Below are positions 60,501-64,000 of a DNA stretch of 64,000 bases, piece after piece. Where the stretch lies: assembly GCA_951799405.1 (NCBI GenBank), contig OX637361.1, positions 12,312,170-12,376,169 on the forward strand, written 5' to 3'. Numbering within the stretch: position 1 is the first letter of the stretch; the number at the start of each line of letters is the position of its first letter. The notes beneath the pieces were generated by a model, which saw nothing but the letters and a program-made list of their open reading frames with translations, was not told where the DNA came from and did no database searches. This DNA comes from Agapetus fuscipes. Taxonomy: Eukaryota; Arthropoda; Insecta; Trichoptera; Glossosomatidae. The position numbers were made by a program, and so were the translations under genes.

Positions 60501-63465
60501 CTCGGGTTCGAACCCCACCGAGGAGGGTGTCAGAAATGATTTCCTATTTCGGTGTTTATTTCAAACACCATAATAAAAAAACCGGCAAGGTTTACTCAGC
60601 CTTCACAATAAATGAGAACCAGCCCCCTCGGGACCTGGGAAACTCCCACTTCAACTGAAGTGGTTGGCGTAAGGCCGGCCCCCTTACCTGTAAAAATAAA
60701 TAGGTTCAACTCGCCACATGCGACCCCTTCGGGGATAACGCGGCAAGAAGTTACACTATATGTGTAGCTTAGTTGCGTTTTTTTTTTTTTTGCGATCGAG
60801 TGTAATAAAAGAATCTGACCAAACTGTTTTCTTGGCAACCAAAGTTGGGAAATCTTCGGAAAATTTACTAATGTACCTGTATAGTGTGTAGGTACCTGTG
60901 TAGACGAACTAAACAGATGTTGCGAAATATTAGTAGGCACATAGATACGGACTTCATCCATTATGTATTCGTACGTTTGTAGATTAAATAAGGTCGTTAC
61001 TGGACATTTTAATTGTTATGCTATCCTAGCAGTGACGTCAGAAACATTTTTAACTGTTCCTGCCCGTAACTTGAATGTATGGGAGAAACTATTTTGGTTA
61101 CTAATGGCTAAATCATTGAGTAATAACATAGAGGAGGAGAAACTAACTTACTGCATTGATACCTACATACTATCTACCACATTTGCATTTTGTGTTTTGA
61201 CATTCCTTGACTTATAGGTTGGTATGAGGCTGACCACCCATACTGTACAAAATGGTTCACTTTGCCAATGTCCCCCCTGTTTCAGGGAATGTCGGCAAGA
61301 GTTGCAGGGCTTATGTTCATTTGAGGATTGGATTTTATTTGTAAGTACACAATCAGCATTTGTAAGCGCGAACTACACGTGTTTGTTTGTGGGCATACAT
61401 CTGAGAGCTTTGAATGGATATATCCTTGCAACTTAGATTATAGATTATTACACCCAATTATAACACATGCCATAATGTTTTAAAATAATGCCTTTTGCCT
61501 TTAAAATTCGTCAATATTATCGATCACAAGATTTATACCGCATGCGTCTATGTTCGGACTGCTCCGGGCATAGTACGCACGCGGCAATGTTAATGTTGCC
61601 ACGTTTCTAGAAACATTTTTCAAAAAAGTTAAAAAAAATCCTTTAGGTACGTGTGTCAGCACAAGTTCCCGACTGCTACTCCAATCTTGGCTTTCACATG
61701 ACACTTTTAAGAGCGCCTAAACGCGTTGTTTTTGTTTCTTAAAATTTATGGTCTTAGTAAAAAGCGTGTTTATTGATTAATTATTTTTCTAAATTATATA
61801 GTTTCTTTAAAGATACAACTTAAAAATGACGCCTAAAAAAAAAAAAAATCTGTAGCTATTTTCTCAAAAGCTATTTCAATTATCATAAATCGGCTTCTTG
61901 CGAGACTAAATCATATAGGTACGTAATTCTGTAATTAAATAAATATATATTCCAAAATAAGCACATAAGACAACGATACAAATGTGAAAAAAAGTGGATA
62001 AAAAAAATTATTTTTGGTGACATTTTGTAAGTTACCTACATATATTTTTTAACTTAATAGTTTAAATATGTAATTTTTACTTACTATAACTCCAATTTCA
62101 ATGGGGTACATAAATACAAATAATTAACAAAATTTCAAAGTTTGTAAAGAGTCACAAAAGATTCTTGCAAAAATAAATAGCATAGTGAAAAGCGGACAAA
62201 TGGCTTAAAGATAGAATCCGTGCCTAATCTAATCTAAGTTGCAAAGATATGTTACATTAGGGATTCAAATTATATGTATTCTCACAAGCAGACACGTACA
62301 AGTTCGCGCTTGCACATGCCGCATGTGAACCTTATGTAATTGGACTATCATGTCCGTTAATAAAAAAAAAAAAAAAAAAAACCCAAATCTCAAATGGTCA
62401 TACCTACACCCTGCAACTCTTGCCGTCCTTCCCTGAAACAGGGGTGAAATTGGCAAAGTGAATAATTTTTTATAGCATGGGTGGTCAGCCGCATACCAAC
62501 CTATAAGTCAAGGAACTCGCAAAACGCAACTAAGCTACACATATAGTGTAACTTCTTGCCGCGTTATCCCCGAAGGAGCGAGTTGAACCTATTTATTTTT
62601 ACAGTTAAGGGGGTCGGCCTTACGCCAACCACTTCAGTTGAAGTGGAGGTTTCCCAGCTCCCGAGAGTGCTGGTACTCATTTCTTGTGAAGGCTGAGTAA
62701 ACCTTGCCGGTATTTTATTTTGGGGTTTGAAATAAACACCGAAACGGGAAATCATTTCTGACACCCTCGGTGGGATTTGAACCGAGCTTTCGGCATGGAA
62801 TGCAAGCACTCTACCACCTGAGCTATCGACCGGACAACTAATCCTCGTTAATCGATTCAGAACAATTTAAGTGTTTTTTTTATGAAAATATTTGCGCATG
62901 GAACTAAAGAGCCGCATGTGGCTCGCGCAGCCGCAGGTTGCCGACCCCTTACCTAGCCGTATGAGCATTCGACGCTTAACAGTATATTGCTCTGACAAAA
63001 TATGGCCCCTGGTTCTGTTACAGATTAAAAGAACATTCTTCTCCTTCTTCTTTGACGATAACCGAGAGGTCTTACCGGGTCTTCTTTCGGTTGGGTTCCT
63101 TTGAAGAGCGATACATGGGATCTTATCGTCCCCATTCTATTTAGATGTTCGTACCAGTATCGTCTTTGTTGCCTTCACCAATTTCCAATGTTTCCCGTTA
63201 TGCACATTTCCCTTATTTCAGTGTTTCGTATTCTATCTAGTATTTGATTTTGGCAAGACATTGTAGTGTAAACAATTAGTAATATCCAATGTTTTGTTTG
63301 TTTCAGGGGAGGTGTTACCAGAGATCTGGCTTTGGGGGTCGCCAGGAGGTGTGCTCCTGCCTGGGAGACTTCTGTAACAGTGCCCCGCGCTCCATGCGGC
63401 CCACAGCGCTGATGGCACTCTCCTCCATCGTATTGCCAGTCGTCTACTTCCTCACATCTTGCTAA
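42451..63465 (+). CDS. Ly6/uPAR GPI-anchored protein, gene C (three exons)
   Basis: Exons 42451-42514, 55910-56130 and 63307-63465 join (phase 1, then phase 0) to 147 residues. Residues 1-21 are the signal peptide; ten cysteines (27, 30, 38, 51, 63, 87, 98, 111, 113, 118) follow Ly6 spacing, starting LQCYECNS and ending CSCLGDFCNSAP. The tail LSSIVLPVVYFLT is GPI-type. The second intron sits between Cys87 and Cys98, further downstream than in genes A and B, so C is a separate subfamily although it shares the signal-exon split. It is encoded on the opposite strand. Intron 1 (13.4 kb) holds the Copia element and many repeats, intron 2 (7.2 kb) hairpins and SINEs. The exon 1 assignment is inferred from phase and hydrophobicity; exons 2 and 3 are firm. 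Confidence 0.82.
42766..42892 (+). mobile_element. R1 5' half
   Basis: Head TCCTTGACTCATAGG through GGCAAGAGTTGCAAGG. It ends abruptly, and 30 nt later a full R1 copy starts in the same direction. Confidence 0.75.
42922..43180 (+). mobile_element. R1 copy
   Basis: Full-length, TTCCTTGACTTATAGG to AACTTAGATAAGATTC. Confidence 0.82.
43184..43597 (+). mobile_element. R6 fragment, SINE B 3' fragment and SINE A 3' fragment in series
   Basis: R6 (43184-43305: CATAGACAATAATGTG, CGGCCGGATTGCTAGC), then a SINE B end (43316-43415: AAAGCGACGACC...CATCGCTCACT), then SINE A (43456-43597: CCACTTCATCTGAAGGTGG to AGTTACACTATATGTGTAGC). Confidence 0.65.
43692..43891 (-). repeat. Copia 3' LTR
   Basis: 200 bp, reads TATTAGG...CCAACA on the minus strand, so the terminal inversion is imperfect. 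Confidence 0.93.
43892..43900 (-). promoter_or_regulatory. Copia polypurine tract
   Basis: AGTGGGAG on the minus strand directly before the 3' LTR. It survived the deletion that removed RT. Confidence 0.6.
43959..46595 (-). CDS. Copia Gag-protease-integrase polyprotein, RT-less
   Basis: 878 uninterrupted residues. Gag region 1-220; CCHC zinc knuckle Cys228-Cys231-His236-Cys241; aspartic protease motif ILDSGAS with Asp279; pre-integrase HHCC zinc site from His414/His419 and Cys449/Cys452; integrase catalytic Asp479, Asp543 and Glu579, the last two exactly 35 residues apart; and the start of RVT_2 (about 800-875, ending YQEIFSP). The chain then stops after TTR: the RT palm with YxDD and RNase H are absent. 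All retained domains look intact, so the protein could form particles, mature and integrate cDNA made by another element's RT. Confidence 0.93.
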   Translation of the reverse strand: MDSMRTMSIERFDGNNFRQWKFQIKCALKAKGIDMSKPKPQGDCTEWLKSDGMAMFIITSSMDFKQITLIENCETALEIMSKLESIYEQKSELCKMLIHEKFYQYKMSPADSVAQHISKVETLAKQLKESGEAISDMAIITKILGTLPSKYRALRQAWMSLDSKQQTIVNLTARLLDEEASLSGEEEQETALLVANKGWKTKSKQNKQVASENNTNQNNKGNKHRFECYNCGKRGHFARECRAPKQSKARKPQQEGADMLAFYVENNSWNAEENTWILDSGASAHMTFRKDFFVELFECNQKSLTLGNKQSLEVSGIGKVMIQRYVDEQWETSELNDVLYVPSLKRNLLSEGVIIRKLYSIVKKNTHALIYKNNKVVMSAKLQENNLFELKIKTVVPDTCNLVQNNRNDMKMWHERLGHINVKQIKNMNANSIVNGLEMIDNEKNNFVCEACAYGKQCKFPFHKSERGELQPGDLVYSDVCGPMSVSSIQGMRYFLLFKDAATSYRHVYFMKHKSDVMEAFKGYNAMIKNKFMHNVRILRHTDNGTEYVNKVFKEYLEREGIVHERTARYTPEQNGRAERENRTIVESARSMLYARDMPLELWAEAVQCATYLLNRTSSTQTPNTTAFELWNGTKPQLGHVKVFGSIGYVHVPDQLRTKLEKKSKKMILVGYDNTNYRMYDINTKKITISRNVMFDEHHVPSTRKNIAQISIVDDEATNINESLSQEANADDTLVSSPSTESEDSMLSCTGDDPDYEPSRQLEDSTIQTMNLRPRMNKNYEANLVELSLPQTYAEALNSPQKAEWSKAIQEELTAHKENNTWAAVKRSAQRTLTTKWVFNIKKNENNQIVRYKARLCARGFNQIKDIDYQEIFSPTTR
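46681..46694 (-). promoter_or_regulatory. Copia primer-binding site (initiator tRNA-Met half)
   Basis: GGTTATGGGCCCAG on the minus strand follows the 5' LTR. It complements the anticodon-stem region of initiator tRNA-Met, the half-tRNA priming known from Drosophila copia. Confidence 0.8.
46695..46894 (-). repeat. Copia 5' LTR
   Basis: 200 bp, one substitution seen relative to the other LTR (TTATTAATAA against TTATAAATAA). Confidence 0.93.
47033..47160 (+). mobile_element. R1 3' half
   Basis: GGTTTGGGTTTTATTTGTAA to TCCTTGCAACTTAGTTTTTA. Confidence 0.7.
47200..47345 (-). mobile_element. SINE C copy
   Basis: On the minus strand TTATGGCCGAGGGGTAGAGG and GTTGGTTTGAATCTGTGCC resemble tRNA boxes A and B; AGCGTATTTGGAACAGAATA links it to 28613-28760. 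Confidence 0.55.
47376..47594 (-). mobile_element. R1 copy, 5'-truncated
   Basis: AATCTAAATCTTAATCTAAA tail complement to the GGGGTGACATTGGCAAGGTG region; the head is missing. Confidence 0.75.
47941..48302 (+). mobile_element. R1 copy split by unrelated sequence with a LINE scrap
   Basis: 5' part 47941-48056 (TGTAGGTTGGTGTGAGGCTG...) and 3' tip 48285-48302 (GCAGCTTAGATTATAG). Between them 48133-48262 encodes, in minus, a decayed LINE end (WLDQIGK then a TMTLD-like stretch). Confidence 0.5.
48303..48873. other. No gene; two decayed tRNA-like heads
   Basis: AT-rich. Near 48620-48702 and 48815-48868 there are reversed tRNA-like phrases (GGTTTCGAACTC, TTTAACTATCGACAGG; TTTAGCTATCGACCGG), probably SINE A relics. 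Confidence 0.4.
48874..49115. mobile_element. Foldback MITE (CCTTAGTACGAGTTGCAAAA ends)
   Basis: Arms of about 90 bp: ATCCTTAGTACGAGTTGCAA mirrors TTGCAACTCGTACTAAGGAT, and AAAGAGTGGTTTTCCCCAAA mirrors TTGGGGAAAATCACTCTTTA. A second copy is at 52692-52925. Confidence 0.85.
49116..49784. other. No gene recognised
   Basis: AT-rich, no repeat match that I noticed. Confidence 0.4.
49785..50537. mobile_element. R2 MITE split by R1, which is split by SINE A
   Basis: Outer arms: CTTACCTACCGAATATCGGT (about 49800) and its mirror ACCGATATTCGGTAGGTAAG (about 50497). R1 (minus, 49877-50108 and 50443-50479) is flanked by AGGTCT, and SINE A (plus, 50109-50442) within it is flanked by TATGG. Confidence 0.82.
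50109..50442 (+). mobile_element. SINE A copy, best-preserved
   Basis: Head GGTCGATAGCTCAGTTGGTA (box A) and GGGTTCGAGTCCCACCG (box B), then a body ending AAGTTACACTATATGTGTAG and TTGCGTTTTTTA. Confidence 0.85.
50844..51065 (+). mobile_element. SINE B copy
   Basis: GACCGGTCCGACTCGTAATC (box A region partly deleted) and GGTTTGATTCCCGGAGAAG, to CACACGAAAACAGCGCTCA. Confidence 0.65.
51208..51462. mobile_element. R7 MITE, copy b
   Basis: CGCTGCCTTAGTTCTTGTTT at the left, AACAAGAACTGGGGGAGCG at the right. Confidence 0.82.
51463..51713 (+). mobile_element. R1 copy adjoining the R7 MITE
   Basis: GTTATAGGTTGTTTTGAGAC to GATAAGATTAGATTAGATTA; starts at the base after the MITE end. Confidence 0.8.
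52195..52400 (+). mobile_element. LINE C-terminal fragment inside the pogo-like element
   Basis: Frame reads ASPMLWNALPHEKRNV, then FKLNLKVCLFRK, the final landmarks of CR1/Jockey polymerases. Confidence 0.6.
52692..52925. mobile_element. Foldback MITE, second copy of the 48874 family
   Basis: GTACCCTTAGTACGAGTTGC at the left, mirrored to GGGTAC at 52925. Confidence 0.85.
53330..53762. repeat. 26-bp tandem array interrupted by a palindrome
   Basis: Unit GAAGAAGAAATATTTATCTG plus ACTGGC: about 2.4 copies at 53330-53388 and 7.4 at 53568-53762, with few substitutions. The interruption is 183 bp. Confidence 0.92.
53385..53524. repeat. Perfect palindrome, 69-bp arms, 2-nt spacer
   Basis: Arms 53385-53453 and 53456-53524 are exact reverse complements by my reading, separated by GT. 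Confidence 0.93.
53958..54207 (+). mobile_element. R1 copy
   Basis: TTCCATGACTTATAGG head to AACTAAGATAAGATTAG tail. Confidence 0.82.
54530..55117. mobile_element. Inverted-repeat MITE carrying a LINE end
   Basis: Second copy of the 19352 MITE, with the LINE (54556-54886) inserted after GCCGTCAAC. The sequence resumes with TCCTTACGCGATGATTTTGA. Confidence 0.8.
54556..54886 (+). mobile_element. CR1/Jockey-like LINE 3' end with ATC tail
   Basis: Reads PNRANTSNFADRSFAVAGP, then WNNLPIGVRANQPTTTFRKE, LKTLLFSR and stop, followed by (ATC)n. Strongly 5'-truncated. Same family as 27955-28105. Confidence 0.8.
55582..55640 (+). mobile_element. hAT terminal fragment
   Basis: CAGGCCTGCCCAACCTGGCA followed by CATCCGGCCCGTGACG is the form of hAT-type terminal repeats; the other end was not found. 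Confidence 0.4.
55910..56130 (+). CDS. Ly6 gene C exon 2
   Basis: Acceptor GCTTCCAG and donor GTGAGT. Encodes Cys27-Cys87 with KDCSSLDRG and TMCRKITQV. GC-rich and codon-biased compared with the surrounding repeats. Confidence 0.9.
56527..56760 (-). mobile_element. SINE B copy
   Basis: Near full-length: ACGAGCTTGGTCGTCGCTAC to ACTGAGCTACGGACCGG. Around it 56270-56440 contains two direct copies of a CTTCTTCTAC...TGGGCCTCTTCAATGAAAAT segment derived from just after gene C exon 2. Confidence 0.75.
56983..57180 (-). mobile_element. LINE pol fragment
   Basis: MVKCYIFPIVLYGMEGWTL, then EMWVNRRMLKVSWIDRVS: an L2/CR1-type post-RT stretch with small frame damage beyond. Confidence 0.65.
57222..57456 (+). 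mobile_element. SINE B copy
   Basis: CGGTCCGTAGTTCAGTGGTA head, GGTTCGTATCCCGGCGGAGC box B; directly followed by SINE A. Confidence 0.78.
57457..57707 (+). mobile_element. SINE A copy with internal deletion
   Basis: GGTCGATATCTCAATTGGTA head to AGTTGCGTTTTTTTT end; lacks the AGAAATGATTTCC segment. Confidence 0.75.
57785..57975. mobile_element. Hairpin element with an extra half arm
   Basis: GGGGCTTCCACACGCTTGCC, an arm, the TTTTGTCTAATGGACTCA loop and the mirror arm, followed by a further direct copy of the arm (AAGCGCACAGTGTGTCGTCT...) without its partner. It is a rearranged relative of 58757-58930. Confidence 0.85.
58246..58351 (+). mobile_element. LINE RT fragment with YTDD
   Basis: Reads LYTDDTIIFYHSQTKEEL, then LMQRDVSLLANW and stop. 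The F/YxDD catalytic motif of reverse transcriptase lies at the start of the fragment. Confidence 0.45.
58430..58587 (+). CDS. Possible first exon of a SWIM-type protein gene
   Basis: A 52-codon open stretch ends at a consensus GTAAGT donor in phase 2. PTINEEILSVFF, then NPDFCYAELRGVKVNR, resembles the N-terminus of insect uncharacterised SWIM zinc-finger/YqaJ-like proteins, which start with a short helix and an E-x-RGVK motif. Two Mets occur (58430, 58457/58460). I found no matching downstream exon in the window, so it may be an orphan exon, a pseudogene piece or part of a transposon gene. Confidence 0.35.
58757..58930. mobile_element. Perfect hairpin MITE, 78-bp arms, 18-nt loop
   Basis: Arms 58757-58834 and 58853-58930 are exact reverse complements on my base-by-base check; the loop is TTTTGTCTAATGGACTCA. 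A related but non-paired end (GGGGCTTCCACACGTTTGCC) lies at 58682. Confidence 0.93.
59184..59453 (+). mobile_element. LINE pol fragment, degenerate
   Basis: NEGTCEGEILHRIVIDESNM and STKIELVK follow the pattern ISxxGxCxxEIRRRIxxAKxxM...xTKIxLVK of the region after the RT core of RTE/L2-like LINEs. A tip of R1 (GCAACTTAGATTCTAG) follows at 59509. Confidence 0.55.
59530..60452. other. No gene recognised
   Basis: AT-rich. The 103-residue ORF at 59817-60128 shows no recognised domain or splice context; I treat it as fortuitous. Confidence 0.45.
60453..60793 (+). mobile_element. SINE A copy, full-length
   Basis: CCCGGTCGATAGCTCAGTTG to GTAGCTTAGTTGCG and a T-run; about 95% the same as 50109-50442 by eye. 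Confidence 0.85.
61113..61620 (+). mobile_element. R5 element, copy c, split by R1
   Basis: R5 runs 61113-61202 and resumes at 61451 (ACACCCAATTATAACACATG). The right part ends at about 61620. Confidence 0.75.
61203..61450 (+). mobile_element. R1 copy inside R5
   Basis: TTCCTTGACTTATAGG to TTAGATTATAGATTA; same subfamily as 40830. Confidence 0.85.
61621..62224. other. No gene recognised
   Basis: AT-rich intronic DNA of gene C. Confidence 0.4.
62225..62514 (-). mobile_element. R1 copy with A-run insertion
   Basis: Full-length minus copy. An extra TGTAATTGGACTATCATGTC plus a run of 20 A (about 62361-62380) interrupts the middle. Confidence 0.82.
62519..62836 (-). mobile_element. SINE A copy
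   Basis: GCAACTAAGCTACACATATA to CTGAGCTATCGACCGGAC; small deletion near GAAGGAGCGAG. Confidence 0.82.
62909..62952 (-). mobile_element. hAT terminal fragment (SPIN-like end)
   Basis: On the minus strand AGGGGTCGGCAACCTGCGGC followed by GCCACATGCGGCTC is the widespread hAT/SPIN-type terminal sequence. No partner end nearby. Confidence 0.5.
63307..63465 (+). CDS. Ly6 gene C exon 3
   Basis: Acceptor TTGTTTCAG. Encodes RCYQRSGFGGRQEVCSC, GDFCN and the GPI tail, with TAA at 63463-63465. Confidence 0.9.
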   Translation, partial: GRCYQRSGFGGRQEVCSCLGDFCNSAPRSMRPTALMALSSIVLPVVYFLTSC

Positions 63466-63650
63466 AACAGTTGGCAGTCTCCAGACAGTCTAAAGTTTTC
63501 ATTAAACTCCCCTCCATCTTACTGCCAGTTGTCTACTTCCTCACATCTTCATAAAGCAGTCGTCGGTCTCCGGACAGCCAACAGTTCACACAACACTCTC
63601 CTCCATCTCACTGCCTGCCGTCTTCTTCCTCACATTCTACTAGAGTAACG
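63418..63650 (+). repeat. 89-bp tandem repeat from the end of gene C into its 3' UTR
   Basis: CTCTCCTCCATCGTATTGCC (63418, coding) recurs at 63507 and 63596, each 89 bp apart, with CTTCCTCACAT at the same offset. The first unit spans the GPI-tail codons and stop. Confidence 0.88.
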
Positions 63651-63982
63651 CAAGGTATGTCGGCAGGCCTAGACACCAAACACACCAAACCCCAGTAAAT
63701 TACAGCAAGGTTAAAGCACTAAGGAAGAAAGGGCTGAAATCTAAGAAAGTATTACAAAATATAATCTAAGAAAATAACTTATTCCCATGGAATAAGCTAA
63801 AAGCTGAGGAATTGAGTTAAAAGCCTAGGATAAAAGTTATAATCAAAAGGGACCTACCTAAAATTCAAGGTAACAAGTGGAAACCTGAAGGAAAAAAGTA
63901 AATAGTTGTGCAAGCAGGCTTTGTCAATAGAAAAAATGTATATTTTGTGAAAAATCATAAATATTTTTGTAGTTGAATAACA

Positions 63983-63988
63983 ATTAAA
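63983..63988 (+). terminator. Possible ATTAAA polyadenylation signal, gene C
   Basis: ATTAAA about 520 nt after the stop; no AATAAA was seen before it in the 3' UTR. The cleavage site would be at or just beyond the window end. Confidence 0.35.
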
Positions 63989-64000
63989 GTACATTGTCCC

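Overview
The window is a 64 kb piece of a repeat-rich, AT-rich animal nuclear genome, almost certainly an insect. The evidence is GT-AG introns, an insect-type sigma-class glutathione S-transferase, three Ly6/uPAR GPI-anchored protein genes of the kind expanded in insects, Copia and gag-bearing LTR elements, tRNA-derived SINEs and many MITEs. The GST wording around its G-site looks more like hemimetabolous insects (e.g. Hemiptera) than flies or moths, but I hold that only weakly.

Host genes are few and widely spaced. On the minus strand at the left edge are the first two coding exons of a sigma-class GST (897-3352); the rest lies outside the window. A possible 37-residue single-pass membrane protein exon sits at 5705-5818 (minus). 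Then come three Ly6/uPAR genes: two closely related paralogues on the minus strand (gene A, exons 15398-15612, 19964-20113, 21693-21744; gene B, exons 32034-32242, 33287-33442, 33857-33929) and a more divergent one on the plus strand (gene C, exons 42451-42514, 55910-56130, 63307-63465). Each has a separate signal-peptide exon ending in phase 1, ten cysteines and a hydrophobic GPI-type tail. I assembled these models by matching splice phases; none follows from a single long ORF.

Most of the rest is mobile DNA. Two LTR elements are complete in outline but lack reverse transcriptase: a gag-only element (9682-12084) whose two 262-bp LTRs I read as identical, and a Copia element (43692-46894) with 200-bp LTRs, an 878-residue gag-protease-integrase ORF and an internal deletion of RT/RNase H. 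Both should depend on enzymes supplied elsewhere. A short interspersed family with a microsatellite tail, called R1 here, has about 28 copies. Two tRNA-headed SINEs (A, about 9 copies; B, about 13), a rarer third (C), LINE 3' ends of several clades, hAT- and pogo/Tigger-like elements, and several families of foldback or inverted-repeat MITEs fill introns and intergenic space.

The elements are nested up to four deep, and several nests are clean enough to read target duplications and relative ages directly. Structural highlights are a perfect 78-bp hairpin (58757-58930), a perfect 69-bp palindrome inside a 26-bp tandem array (53330-53762), a 245-bp head-to-head R1 pair behind Ly6 gene A, a duplicated signal-peptide exon in Ly6 gene B, and an 89-bp repeat that copies the C-terminal coding end of Ly6 gene C into its 3' UTR.
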